Below, piece by piece: positions 1 through 15,509 of a DNA stretch of 64,000 nt. A model generated the notes under the pieces. That model was not told where the DNA came from. It did not search any database and saw only the letters and a list, made by a program, of their open reading frames with translations. Location: assembly GCA_002914845.1 (NCBI GenBank), contig JXTC01000055.1, positions 758,162-822,161 on the forward strand. Direction: 5' to 3'. Numbering within the stretch: the stretch's first letter is position 1; each line of letters begins with the position of its first letter. The translations under genes were made by a program, and so were the position numbers. The stretch comes from Trema orientale. Lineage: Eukaryota; Streptophyta; Magnoliopsida; Rosales; Cannabaceae.

Positions 1-390
1 CTAAATACCGCAATTATTTTTCTGCTCCAATAAAGACTACTTTAGAAAATTAGGAAATTTTGGAACTAACCTAAAGATCATCTTTTGTGTTTGGTAGATG
101 AGAAAAGGGAGAGGAAATAAAAAGGTCAGAGAGAAGAATGAAGGGAAAATGAAAATTATCTTATTTGGTGTGAGAGAAAATAGGGTGGAAAGAAAAAGAG
201 GGAGGAAAATTTTATTAGTGGGGCTCACGATAATTTTTCTCTCCAAAATAGAAAGTGGAAGGAAAGTATGGAACACTTACAATTAAAATAAATTACTAAT
301 TTGTCATTTGTTTTTAAATAAATTAATAAATTTGAAATAACTACATTGTAATTTTATCAAATGTCAATTTTATTTCATTCTTACATACTA

Positions 391-1098
391 ATAGGGATGT
401 CAATGGGGAGGGGCGAGATCGGATTTGAGTTTATCATCCTCGTCCACATTATTATTTTACTATACCATTCTAACATCATACATCATTTAATTTGGTGCGA
501 AGCAATTTCAGGGAATGCTCGTTAGGGATCAGTTCTCTCATTAGTATATCGGGGTTTCCGTTTGGAATCGTCATTTTGAATTAATTAAATAATACTATGT
601 TGGTCCAAATTTTTTAAAAGTCTAAATACATCAAAAAAATCTAAATTAAAGTTAACTTAATTGAAAACTCTAATTTTAGTTCAAATTCATTTGAATTATA
701 ATTTAATAAAAGATCTAAATAACTAAAAAACACATTCAAATAGAGCTTTAACATGTTAAGAGTTATCAAATGTAAAATATTTAATACCAAAATCATATAG
801 TATATTATTCATTTAAAAATATAATACAATTTCAAATACTTAAACTCAAACAATATTAGTATATAACTATATTATTATATATATTTTAAAAAATAATAGT
901 TGAATTATTATTTTAAAAATATAGAAATTAACTTATATATAATCAGGCAAAGTCTGTGCAGATCACTCAATCACAAATTCGCCCTGCCCTGCTAAATATT
1001 AAACAGGAAATTCTCGTCTCGTGCTTTGTACCATTTATAACGGTAAAAGCTCACTCCATTCGGAGTGCACTACCCTATTTGATGAAATTGACATCCCC
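391..1098. mobile_element. hAT-like non-autonomous DNA element (708 bp)
   Basis: The two ends are inverted: the left end reads ATAGGGATGTCAAT and the right end reads ATTGACATCCCC. They are flanked by 8-bp near-identical direct repeats, ACATACTA (383-390) and ACATACCA (1099-1106), which fits a hAT target-site duplication with one later mutation. The interior is AT-rich and encodes nothing recognisable. It resembles the two TAGGGGTG elements at 13019 and 62738 in end sequence and duplication length. Confidence 0.6.
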
Positions 1099-1138
1099 AC
1101 ATACCAAACAACATGAAGGAAATTAGTTTTTCTTTATG

Positions 1139-1652
1139 TTTGGTCCCTATATTATTAGCAGATTGGCAAAATGGTCCCTAAGTTAATTTTTTGGCAATTA
1201 AGTCCTTAAGTTCTAAAAAATTTGATAATTAAGTCCTTTTTATTTGTTGATATTAAAATTTTCATGAAATTGAACATATTTAAGTGAAATAAATTGGTAT
1301 TTCACTAACATTAATTAGCTTGGAAAGGAAATAGAAAGAAATTTTAAGAGAAATTTTAAATTTTTTTAGAATTTTTATTTTTTAAATTTTTTATATTATG
1401 TTATTAAATGTTGTAAATTTTTAGTTATTTTCCTTCAAATTCTAACTAATGTCAGTAAAATATTGATTTTGACATTCAAAAACCTTTGCATGTGACTTGA
1501 AAATGCTTAATTCTATCCAATATTTGAATAATTACTCACGAAAAGGGCTTAATTGTCAAAATTTCTAAAACTAAGGGACTTAATTGCCAAAAATAATAAC
1601 TAAGGAACCATTTTGCCAATCACAAAAAACACATGGGCCATTCATGCCAAAA
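1139..1652. mobile_element. Fold-back (long terminal inverted repeat) element
   Basis: About 80 bases at the left (TTTGGTCCCTATATTATTAG, then TTGGCAAAATGGTCCCTAAG) recur as reverse complement at the right (CTAAGGAACCATTTTGCCAA). The inverted repeats diverge by a moderate number of changes, so the insertion is old. No coding capacity and no clear target duplication were seen. The exact ends are approximate. Confidence 0.5.
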
Positions 1653-2987
1653 ACCCTATTTTCTTTCCTTCCTTCCACTTTTCTTTCCTTCTTACAAAAC
1701 AAAGCTAAAAGCTTACGAAGTTGAAGTATTGACTTTTCAACAATTTGCAGCTTTCATTTAAAAAAAAAAAAAAATGCCAAAAGTCATTCATCTCTCACTG
1801 ATCACTAATCACTAACTAATATTTCGTGTTTCATCTGTTCTGACATACATAAGCCAGGCCTTTTAATAAACTCGATTGATATCCTACTCGCGTTTATATG
1901 AAGTAATATTTAGGATGCTTACTCATTTTTTTGCACAAAATGATGCAGCACAAAGTCTTTTTATTATTACTTACCAACCCAAATTGCTGAATAAACAGAT
2001 CAAATACATAAAACCACAATGAATGAGCATTAAATCTAGTTGCTCATCATTTGTGATCGGATTTTTTTTTTCTTTTTATTTTAAAAAGTGTTATGTGAAG
2101 ATATAATTGTTCCAGTTAAAGGGATTGTAAAGTCGTCCTCCCAAGCCCAGGGTTAACCTTTCAGTTCTATTCTGGGCTAGATAACTAGGCCCATAGTTCC
2201 AATTCCCAAAACGTAGAGAATTTCTTTTTTTTTTCTCTTTTAGGAATTTGCAAGATTTTTCTCTGGCCAGAATCCTAATTCCATAATTAGAAAAGTTAAT
2301 CAAAATTGAATTTCTGGTCAGGAATAATTGATTGCTGTGTCAGTTTATTGGTGGGCATGCTGTTCAAGAATGCTGCAGCTGAATTTAAGGATACCAAAGG
2401 AAAGAGGTCTCACACATTGCTGGAAAACTTATGGAACAACTCTTAAACTTATTAGGCTTAAGACCATCTAAATATTCATTAAAGTTTCATCAGTTACCCT
2501 TGTGTTGGGAAAAAAGAGCAGTAAAAGTTTATACTTACCTCAGTTTTTGGGCAGTACACTAGGTAGGAAATTTTGTCAAACATGGTGGCCCTTGTACCAA
2601 GTTCAAAATTGGGACCAAACAATTAAGTTGTCAAATTACTGAGCTACTAAAACAGCTCAGGAAAACTATAAAGGCGGCGAAACAAGCCGTTGGCTTAATT
2701 ACAGGGAATAACAGTGTTTGTAGACCTGCTAACGTGCGCTCTTAGAGCACCATTCGTTAACAGATCTTACTTATGTTCCAAAATTTTAAATGGCAGTTAA
2801 AAGGAGCCAAGTCCCTTTTGTTGGTTGGCCAAGACTCAAGAGTCCCTACTGGTTAAAACCTTTTACATTTATTATTAGCCTCAAACTGCATTGCTTTTCC
2901 TTCATGAGCTGTCTGTGAAAACCTTTTACATTATTCATGTTCTGTTTCTATCTTTTTGTCTCTCTGAAAGTTTGAATAGAGTCTTCA

Positions 2988-5900
2988 ATGGAGGAAGTGG
3001 AGCTTGCCACTAATGAGGTTTTGGAGCAGAACCCAGTTCCGAAAATGGACCAACCAGATAGAAAAACGGGCACTGTTTCATTATTTGGTCTGTTTAGTAC
3101 TGCTGATAAAGTGGATTATGTTCTGATGTTCTTTGGAAGCGTTGGCGCGTGCGTCCACGGCGCTGCGCTTCCTGTTTTCTTTGTTTTGTTTGGTCGTATG
3201 ATTGATTCTCTGGGACATCTTTCAAAGAATTCTCAACGTTTGTCTTCGCGTGTTTCAGAGGTAAAATGCATTTTTTTTTTTTTTTTGCTTTTAGTTAACC
3301 AGTTTAGACCGTTTTGTACGATCTAGTGTACTTAAAACAGGCTTGTTTAAAGTTATATGTTCTAGATTTTGGAGTTTCTGTCTTGTGTTATATTTTTACA
3401 CTCCATATGAGCCTCTTGGAGCAGAATGCTCTGTATGAGCCTCTATATTTACATGTAATTTCTCTTAATGCAGAATGCTCTGTACTTGATATATCTTGGA
3501 GTGATAGTGATGGTCTCAGCATGGATAGGTACAATGTTTGTACATGTTAAGTCTTATCTTTCTTCCATAATAGCTACTATGTAGTATGTTGCTTTCATTT
3601 TAACAAGATTGAGGATTTTTTTTAGGTGTTGGGTTCTGGATGCAGACTGGGGAGAGGCAAACAGCTCGATTGCGAGTGAAGTATCTCGAGTCGATTTTGA
3701 AGAAGGATATTAGTTTTTTTGACACTGAAGCCAGAGATGCAAACATCATCTTTCACATATCAAGTGACACAATTCTAGTTCAAGATGCAATAGGGGACAA
3801 GGTTCATTAATCACCAAACAAACAAAGAGCTGTACTCATATATTGTTATATAGCAAAATGTGGAAGAAAAGAGTACAAAATTAATTGAGTGCTTTTGGTA
3901 TCTTTATGCAGACTGGCCATGCTTTGCGTTACCTTTCTCAGTTCATTGTTGGGTTCGCCATCGGATTTACATCAGTTTGGCGGCTTACACTTCTCACCTT
4001 GGCTGTTGTTCCATTGATTGCTGTCGCAGGGGTTGCTTATACATTAATCATGTCTACATTTTCACAAAAAAGTGAGAATGCTTATGCTGAAGCAGGAAAG
4101 GTAGCTGAAGAGGTACACTGCTCGGCTATTTCTTTAGCTTTACCTTGTTCCATTTCCTACTCTATGTTTGATAATCATATTTAGTCTTTATGGCTAGTTT
4201 TATGACGGATTTATGCATCATTTTCTCTCATGCCATTGCTCGAACAGGTTATTTCACAAGTTCGAACAGTGTACTCATTCTCAGGGGAGGATAGAGCAGT
4301 CAAAGCATATTCGATCTCACTTAATAAGGCGCTCAAACTCGGTAAGAAGAGTGGGTTTGCCAAAGGAATTGGTGTAGGCTTTACATATGGCCTATTGTTC
4401 TGTGCTTGGTCATTGCTTCTTTGGTATGCCGGGGTACTTGTTAGACACGGAGAGACAAATGGAGGAAAAGCATTCACAACAATTATTAACGTAATCTTTA
4501 GTGGATTGTAAGTCCATTCTGAATATGTATTCTGGTTTTGTCAGCAGTTAATAAATTGTTTCCTAATCTTTTACCTTTCGTTTTGTAGTGCTCTTGGCCA
4601 AGCAGCTCCCAACCTTGCTGCAATTGCCAAAGGTCAAGCTGCTGCCGCCAATATCTTGAGCATGATTAAAACAGACCTTAACTCTCCTAATAGGTCAGAT
4701 AATGGAATAGTGCTTCCAAAAGTATCAGGGCAGATTGAATTTTGCGATGTCCGTTATGCTTATCCATCACGACCGGATATGGTTTTCGAAAAGTTGAACT
4801 TCACAGTCAGTTCTGGCAAGACTTCTGCAGTTGTTGGTCCAAGTGGTTCAGGAAAGAGCACTATAATTTCCATGGTTCAGCGTTTCTATGAACCCAATTC
4901 AGGTATCTATAACTACATTAGTCTAAAAAAGACATGCCAATTTAGGAGCTTATGTAGCTTTCCACTGAACTTTTTTCCAGGTAAAATACTGCTGGATGGG
5001 CATGATCTTAAAACTCTTCAGTTAAAATGGTTGAGAGAACAGATGGGATTGGTTAGCCAAGAACCAGCACTGTTTGCCACTACGATAGTTGGCAATATTA
5101 TGTTTGGTAAAGATGATGTGGACATGAATCAGATTATTGAAGCTGCTAAAGCTGCAAATGCTCACTCTTTTATTGAAGGACTACCTGATGGTTACTATAC
5201 TCAGGTGTGCCTTACCACCATATTTAGTAGGAATAATTGGCTTAGATTAAGCAAAAGCACAAATAAATTAAATCGGGGTATTGCATGTGAAATACCTTAA
5301 GATTATGGTAAATTGAATTCAGGTGGGAGAAGGAGGAACTCAGCTTTCAGGGGGCCAGAAACAGAGAATTGCTATTGCCAGAGCAGTGCTGAGAAACCCA
5401 AAAATATTACTCCTAGATGAAGCTACCAGTGCCCTTGATGCAGAATCTGAATTAATTGTCCAGCAGGCACTAGACAAAATCATGTCTGATCGAACTACAA
5501 TCGTTGTAGCGCATCGGCTGTCAACCATTCGAGATGTGGATATGATTATCGTCTTGAAGAATGGTGAGGTTGTTGAAAATGGAACTCATTCAGAACTGAT
5601 ATCCAAGAAAGGAGAGTATGCAACTCTGGTGAGCTTGCAGGTTTCAGAACAAGCAGAGATTTCCAGTGTTTTTTCAGTCTCACAAAGTTCAAGGAATTCA
5701 AGCTTTCGAGAACTCTCCAAAAATCAGCACCACGAAGAGGATTTGAACTCAATTACAGGAAAGGAGCTGGGGCCAAGTGATCATAAAGAAATGTCATCTT
5801 CAAGCTTTGGTCCAACTCCATCAATATGGGAGTTAGTAAAACTAAACACACCTGAATGGCCTTATGCAATACTTGGCTCAGTGGGAGCAATTCTGGCTGG

Positions 5901-7810
5901 AATGGAAGCTCCTTTATTCGCCCTTGCGATCACTCATGTCTTGACTGCATTTTACTCTGCTGATGATTCTCGAATCAAACAAGAGATTCAACGAGTGGCT
6001 CTCATATTTGTTGGACTCGCTGTTGTCACCATTCCAGTCTATCTGCTCCAACATTACTTCTATACATTCATGGGAGAGAGGCTCACCTCTCGCGTTCGCT
6101 TACTAATGTTCTCAGGTTTGTTCTCTCCAGTTCCAAAATTCAAACTCAAAGCCGGAAACAAAACACAAAGTCGTTATGTAAGAGAATTTTTGTTTTCAAC
6201 TGCAGCTATACTTTCCAATGAAGTGGGTTGGTTTGATTTGGACGAGAATAACACTGGTTCACTCACTTCAATTTTAGCAGCAGACGCTACATTAGTACGA
6301 AGTGCTCTCGCAGATCGTTTATCTACAATTGTACAAAACATAGCACTCACTGTGACTGCCTTTGTCATTGCCTTCATTTTATGCTGGCGTATCGCAGCTG
6401 TGGTCATTGCCTCTCTCCCCTTACTTATTGGAGCTTCCATAGCTGATGTCAGTGCTTGATCACCCCAAGAGACCTATTAAGCAATAGCTCTTTCTTTGTT
6501 GTTAACAGAAAAAAAAAAAAAAAAAAAAAAATTGCAGAAATTTTCTCAACATCTGATCTAACCCTGTTAGCTCTGTTTTGCATCTGCAGCAACTTTTTCT
6601 GAAGGGATTTGGAGGAGACTACAACCGTGCCTACTCCAGAGCAACTTCTGTGGCACGTGAAGCAGTAGCCAATATACGCACCGTTGCTGCATTTGGGGCC
6701 GAAGACCGACTCTCAGCTCAATTCGCCTCTGAGCTAAACCAACCAAGCAGGCAAGCATTTTTACGAGGCCATATTTCAGGTTTCTGCTATGGTGTGTCTC
6801 AGCTTTTTGCGTTCTGTTCCTACGCTCTCGGCCTTTGGTATGGATCAGTTCTAATCAGGAAAAACGACTCCAACTTCGGGGATATCATGAAGTCCTTCAT
6901 GGTTCTGATAATCACAGCTCTGGCAATAGCAGAAACTCTTGCTCTTGCACCAGATATCGTCAAGGGGTCCCAAGCACTCGGGTCAGTCTTCCGCGTTCTC
7001 CAAAGAAAAACACTCATGAACCCCAACAATCCCGGATCAAATATAGTTACTGATATCAAAGGAGATATACAATTCAGGAACGTGAGTTTCAGATATCCCA
7101 CGAGGCCTAATATGGCCATTTTCGACGATTTGAATTTAGAGGTTTTGGCAGGAAAGAGTCTCGCAGTGGTCGGACCAAGTGGGTCTGGGAAGAGTACAGT
7201 AATTGGACTAGTTTTGAGATTCTACGACCCTAATCTGGGAGCCGTTTTGATTGATGGGTACGACATTAAAAGCTTAAACCTGAGATCATTGAGGAAGAAG
7301 ATAGGTTTGGTTCAGCAAGAACCAGCATTGTTCGCCACCACAATATATGACAACATCAAATATGGGAAGGAAGAGGCCTCAGAGATAGAGGTAATGAAGG
7401 CAGCAAGAGCAGCCAACGCTCATGGCTTCATTACCAGAATGCCAGAGGGTTACCAAACTCAAGTGGGTGACAGAGGAATTCAGCTCTCCGGGGGACAAAA
7501 ACAGAGGGTGGCCATCGCCAGAGCCATACTAAAAGACCCATCGATTCTCCTCCTGGACGAAGCAACAAGTGCCTTGGATGCATCATCTGAGAAGCTGGTT
7601 CAAGAGGCCCTTGAGAGTCTGATGGAGCGTCGAACGACAATCATGGTAGCTCACAGGTTATCGACAATTCGAGACGCTGATAACATTGCTGTTCTGCAGA
7701 ATGGCAAGGTGGTCGAAGTTGGCAGCCATGAGCAGCTCATTGCCAAATCCGGTGGTATTTATAGAGAATTGGTTAGTTTACAACAAGAGGAATACAGAAA
7801 TACTGCTTGA
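2988..7810 (+). CDS. ABCB13/14-like: ABC transporter B family, ABCB13/ABCB14-like (P-glycoprotein type)
   Basis: Full-size P-glycoprotein exporter with two transmembrane-domain/nucleotide-domain halves in the plasma membrane. Arabidopsis relatives ABCB13 and ABCB14 are linked to auxin and guard-cell malate transport; the substrate here is inferred only. Exons: 2988-3260, 3474-3528, 3626-3801, 3912-4112, 4248-4507, 4589-4902, 4981-5204, 5323-6115, 6206-6447, 6590-7810, all GT-AG, giving 1252 aa against about 1245 for the Arabidopsis pair. Visible motifs are Walker [10 protein letters not shown] near residues 405 and 1041, LSGGQ near 509 and 1145, and [11 protein letters not shown] after each signature. 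The start [11 protein letters not shown] is the first ATG of the open exon; the N-terminus then matches the family ([14 protein letters not shown]). No disabling lesion is seen. Introns 4903-4980 and 6116-6205 are multiples of three without stops (see findings). Confidence 0.93.
6509..6531. repeat. Poly(A) tract in ABCB intron 9
   Basis: A run of about 22 A lies in the intron between the ninth and tenth exons of the ABC transporter gene. It is upstream of the acceptor CATCTGCAG and does not touch coding sequence. Confidence 0.8.
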
Positions 7811-9224
7811 TGTAATTCGAGAGATATGCTATTAATCAACTCCTGGGAAACTTCGATACTATATTGTGCAGTTACTTTTCCTTTCTTCCATTATTTATTT
7901 GTTTATTTATTTATTTATTTTTTTGTGTGGGTCCTCGCTCGTGAGATGGCATCAAGGATTATGTCAGTATCAATGTCGAGGTTTTATTTTACTGGTATTG
8001 TCAAAGATATTGTTGATGTCGAAGATATTTCGAAAAAATACCGAAATTTGTCTTAAAATTAAAAATTTTCAAGTAAAACTCTAAAAAAATGCTAAAACAA
8101 GTGATATTACTTAATGCTAAAACAAGTTTTTATTTAAAAACAAAACCTATTTGTACTTTATAAAACAATAAAATATATGTATATAGTAGAAAAATGATCG
8201 AATTTTATTTTATAGAGCAATTTTAAAATCAGAATATATATCACAGTATTTTAATACATCTCATATAAATATCTTACAAATTACAACTAGTTTTAAATTA
8301 CATTGAAAATAAATAAAAATCATTGATAATATAGAACAGTTCAAATATATTCAATACCAAAACGAGTTTCAATGAGGTTGAAAGTTATATTAGAAATTCT
8401 CGTCTTGGTTCAAAATTTCTTTCAAAAGTTATGAGTCCTTTGTAGAGATTCCAAAATAATAAATACGAGTACTGCAAACATTTTCATTCAATATAAGTAA
8501 TTCCAAAATTTTGTCGATAAACTATAGCGAGAAAATTATGATTTATTTTTGTATTCTTTACTACCATTTTCTATTAAAAAAAAAAATGGAGACTGGGAAA
8601 AAAATTTGACATTTCTATCGACATTTTAAAATGTCGAGACAATGTATATAAATATCTCAATATTAGCTCAATTTTTACCGACATTTTACCAATATCGATA
8701 TACTCTCGATATTGTCGACATTTTACGAATATTTCACTGATACACAGGAAAAAATATCGTTCCACTCCCATATCAATGTCGAGACTTCAAATATGAATAT
8801 TATCGGAACAACGTCGACAAATGTCGCGACATTTTAATCCATGAATGGCATATAGCTTTGTTTTGGTACTTCTGGCCTAGGGAAGAAGAAATAGCTGTAT
8901 TTTATGGAGTAGATAATTTTCAGGGAATATGCACTTTTGGACATATAAACCCAGTTCTCTTTTTTATAATACGAATTTTGACCATGGATGGTTAACACAT
9001 AGACAAACTTATGAGAGGTGGCCATATTTGTTAATAAGGAATTCTTATCATCAGTCGCAGTTCAGAACAACAAAAGTGAAACAAATCATTCCAAGCTTTC
9101 ACATGAATCCTAGAATGTCAGTCAAGAATATACATAATAGCGAACATAATGGATAATAGACTGACAAATAAAGGCTGGCGGGTCATTGTATCCTTTGGTC
9201 AAATCTAATTCTTCATCAATCAGA
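7811..9224. other. Tail-to-tail spacer between ABC transporter and ROP genes
   Basis: This 1.4-kb spacer holds the 3' ends of two convergent genes. Between about 7945 and 8845 the motifs ATGTCGA, ATATCGA and TCGACATTT recur many times on both strands. They probably mark an unclassified repeat element, since a similar phrase occurs near both borders (GGATTATGTCAG on the left, ATTTTAATCCATG on the right), but no clean terminal repeats could be defined. Short open frames here are in low-complexity sequence. Confidence 0.45.
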
Positions 9225-11830
<2,606 letters not shown>

Positions 11831-12000
11831 GACGACAACCTTATGCCAGCTATATCCTCAGTCTTTCTTTACCTTACCAGATACATACCAATACAAATAC
11901 CACACTATCCAAATTCCAAAATTCAAATACTACCCCTCTCCCTACTTTTGCTCTTCTTTTTGTTTTTTTCTTTCTTTTTCATTTTATTTTCTTTTCTTTT

Positions 12001-12713
12001 GGGTTAATAGCACTAATAGCCCCTAAATTATTCAATCTATGGCCATTTGATCATCAAAGTTTTAATTATAACAATTAAACTCTTAAATTTTTCGATTTAC
12101 AGCATTTTAATCCTTGAATTATCTAAATTGCAACTTATCGTTAAATTTTTTACTAAAAAAATGCTTGAGGAGCTCTTGGTGGTATCTGAAAGTGTGTTTG
12201 AAAGATAATTTGAAAATTTTAAACATAAAAATGAAGGGGATGGCTACGGTTGGGGCGTCCCTACATAGGGTCATGCCTTAATTATCGTTGGATGGGAATC
12301 TGTGGGGAATAACGGGAATCTGTGGAGAATCTATTTATATACAGATTCCCATCCAACGGTGAATAGACAGGGCCCTACGTAGGGCGCCCCTACTGTAGAC
12401 GCGCCCAAAAATAAATAATAATAGAAAATTTTCTCTAAATTTAGGACTCTATAAATCCTAAAAAATATAAATAATATTTTTTTTTCAAATCTTTTTGTTC
12501 AGTTTATTTTCCTTTAAATACACTTTCAGATGCTATAACGTACTCTTCACATGTGTTTTTGGTTAGATATTTAACAACAAGTTACAATTTTAATAATTTA
12601 TGGATCAAATTACTTCAAATTAGATAATTTAGGGACTTAATTGAAATAATTAAAATTATGAGGACCAAATTGCTATAAATTGGATAGCTCAGGGACCATT
12701 TGTGCCATAAACC
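12001..12713. mobile_element. MULE-like fold-back element with about 140-bp inverted ends
   Basis: The left end (GGGTTAATAGCACTAATAGC onward) matches the reverse complement of the right end (GGTTTATGGCACAAATGGTC onward) for about 140 bases with scattered mismatches. Both ends sit in T-rich flanks, so a target duplication cannot be proved. It encodes nothing. A second, smaller element (12236-12406) is inserted within it, so this one is the older insertion. Confidence 0.6.
12236..12406. mobile_element. Mutator-like MITE (171 bp) nested in the fold-back element
   Basis: Nearly the whole element folds on itself: the left arm GGGGCGTCCCTACATAGGG pairs with the right arm CCCTACGTAGGGCGCCCC, and GTTGGATGGGAATCTG pairs with CAGATTCCCATCCAAC. 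Flanks are AAAAATGAA (12227-12235) and AAAAATAAA (12407-12415), which fits a 9-bp Mutator-type target duplication with one change. It is GC-richer than its surroundings and has no coding capacity. Confidence 0.7.
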
Positions 12714-13018
12714 TTTTTTTTTCTTTTTTTTTTTGAAAGAAAGAAAAATGAGAAAAGGTATCTCTATCATTTTCATTTATTGCTGGAAATTTGTGCCAAC
12801 TACGTGTCACATCTTCTGGCGCTTTTATTCTCGGAAACTAACCTATAAAAGCCTGCCACGTTCAATTTCAATAGAAAGTTGTAATATTTGGCAGACATAT
12901 GGCAAATTCTAATTGATGGGTGTAAAATCTCGTGTATATATATATATATTCTAAGTGAAAAAAATAAATCTCATGATTAGTAACTAATTAGTAGAATATA
13001 CAATCATTACATCCTCTC

Positions 13019-13606
13019 TAGGGGTGTCAATTCGTGTCGACGGGTCGAGTTCGTGTCGGGTTGAAGTCCAATATATATATAAATTATGTCAACCCGAATC
13101 CGACCCGTGACCCGTCGTGTCAGAAAACTATCAACACTAACCCGACCCGCACCTAAAACGTGTTGACCTGAACCCGACCCGCACAACCCGCTTTGGTGAA
13201 TAACATCCAACCCGCAACCCGATTTTGACCCGTCAACCCGTTTTTGACCCGCCAACCCGCTACGACCCGTATTTTTTTACTTATATTTTCTTTTTCTAAG
13301 GCTATTATTGTCTTATTTTAAAATAAATAAATTAGAGATAATTTATAAATATAATTAATAACTTATAATCACAAATACATACATTAACAAATTAAATATA
13401 TCTATAATAATAGTCATAAACAAATTAAATAAAAAATATTTTATAATTTAATTATATATATTTGTTGGCGGGTCAAGCGAGTCAAGTTCGTGTCAAGCGG
13501 GTTGACCCGAACCCGACCCGCACTCTTTTTCTCCAACCCTAACCCGCAAAAAATCGTGTCGTGTTCGTGTCGTGTCATCGTGTCGTAGCCCGAATTGCCA
13601 CCCCTA
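13019..13606. mobile_element. hAT-like non-autonomous element (588 bp) with perfect 8-bp duplication
   Basis: The ends are inverted (TAGGGGTGTCAATTCG and CGAATTGCCACCCCTA). Both sides are flanked by the identical octamer ATCCTCTC (13011-13018 and 13607-13614). The subterminal parts are packed with CGTGTCG and CCCGACCCG repeats in both orientations, a typical arrangement of transposase-binding regions in hAT elements. The centre is AT-rich and non-coding. The perfect duplication suggests a fairly recent insertion. Confidence 0.8.
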
Positions 13607-15509
13607 ATCCTCTCACTCGTGGACCATGAGTAATTCATAGACAAATCGTTTTTCGCTCTTCCATTTTTTTTTTGGTATTTTTAGTACAAACAATAATTCT
13701 GTGTATCTTTTATTTTGCTCCTTTTAAAAGAAAAAATCCAGAAAATCAATTGTCATGTAATGATTTTTGAACAACGTGGCCACCATTTGTCTTCTTATTA
13801 TAATTATGCCATGTTCAGGGTTTTTTTTTTTTTTTTTTCTAAAAAAGAGAATTACGCCATGTTCTAAGCTTATTAAAGTATTTCAATTTTAGACGTGCGT
13901 ATGACTATAACAATAATCCCACATATTCCCCTTCCAAATAAATAATAATAATCCCAAATATTCAATTTAATTTATCCTTGCATGATAATGACAACAATCT
14001 TGCACTAATTATTGACGAGAGATTGAAAAAGAAAACAAGAAGGTATAGAACACTTATGACAAATAAAGGCAGAAAACTAAAATTAAAAAACTCGGACAGG
14101 TGTGTTTATATCTATTTTTTCTGTTATATGATGTATATTTATATTTGACAAACGTAGTACCTATACAAAAGTATAAATTAATTTATATTTGACAAACGTA
14201 AGTACATATAAAAAACTATAAATTAATCAATAAGAGCATCTGGGGACATGCACAATAAGAATTTGTCGGAATAATTCTAGACTTTGATATATCTTAATTC
14301 CGCTAATTGCGCCATTAAGCACAATCCAAGAAGACGAAAGCACATGGCCATCGGGGGACTAGGTACCTATCAGCTATCGCCATTCATCCATGTGCTTCAG
14401 CTTTTTCCTTCTTACCAACCCCAGAACCTAACCATTGTCCCCCCCCCCCCCTCCCATTTTTCTTTCTTCCTTTTTTTTAGTGCATCCTTAAATGCTTTTT
14501 GAAAAACAATATGTCAACGTCAAGATAAATTCCATAGTTTTCTCTTGATGAAATTTGAGTATGCATTTGTTTTAGACACTTACTTTAGGGGAAAAAAAGC
14601 ATTTAAGGAGAAAATTTCAATTTTTATCTTTTAGTTTGTGTTCTGTTATATTTACTTCAAAAGGGGAAAAAATGACTGAGAGCCCCTTTTTCTTTAGCAA
14701 TTAAAATATGAACAGTTTTATATACAACGAACCAAAAAACGAAAAAAGTACAGGCTCAAGAGCTTTGGTAACCGGTAAGGGTAAGTCGGTAACTATATGT
14801 ATCTGTAGTGTCCGCAGTGAATCAATTCTAATACCAACTTCCCGAGTGCCCGAGTCCCGAGGAGTGGATGAGGGTCACGAAAACGACATTCTCAAGGATC
14901 AATTCAAGACTGACACCTGATCAGTGATCATATTTTTCGTAAGTGAACTCTTTCACTCTTTTGATTACATTTCTTGAATGTATCACCTTCAGCCTTGAAA
15001 GATAAATAGATAGAAAAGGAAAAGGAAATAAAAGAGAGTTCCTTTCTCCTATAACTAATCTAAGCTATTCAAGTTAATAGAGGGATGAGAGCCAAGCCGG
15101 ACCAATCTCCATAATCTCACCAAAAATTAAAAAAGAAAACTCCATAAATATCACCTGTACCGTAGTCTCAATTTGATGAGAGCCAAATGTATAAATACTG
15201 ACTATGTAGACCTACATATGTAGTCATAGACTAGCTTTCTAAGGAAGACCTTAACAAATCATTTATCAATCCATTGACTTTCACATGGTCCTATGATCGA
15301 GCTCGATTTCATGAAGAGGGAAAAAGAAACTGAAAATGAAAAAGAGAACAATAGCGATTCCATAAAAGAAGTGAACCGTAGGAGGTAAAAGAACTGTACA
15401 TAAGTTTCCAATTGAACAATCAAGAATGCAGGAGATCAAGTCCCTTTCAATACCAAACACAACCTGCTTGTAGAAAACATATTATAGACCTCTCATACGT
15501 TACAAATAC

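Larger units (their letters stand above)
1..2987. other. Gene-free AT-rich spacer upstream of the ABC transporter
   Basis: No credible gene is visible. The stretch holds a hAT-like element (391-1098) and a fold-back element (about 1139-1652), described separately. The rest is AT-rich sequence with homopolymer runs. The last few hundred bases before position 2988 must contain the promoter and 5' leader of the ABC transporter, but no clear TATA box or other site could be picked out. Confidence 0.6.
11831..15509. other. Spacer between divergent ROP promoter and VPS35 3' end
   Basis: No gene is supported. It contains a 713-bp fold-back element with another element nested inside (12001-12713), a hAT-like element (13019-13606), a short poly(C) tract (about 14440-14452) and AT-rich filler. 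The last several hundred bases before 15510 are likely 3' UTR and terminator of VPS35. The open frame at 14708-14920 has no recognisable similarity and is not called. Confidence 0.55.

Noticed and set aside
14437-14455. Poly(C) tract as a possible structured element
   Set aside because: A single C run with no matching G run nearby; most likely a microsatellite or a low-quality stretch.
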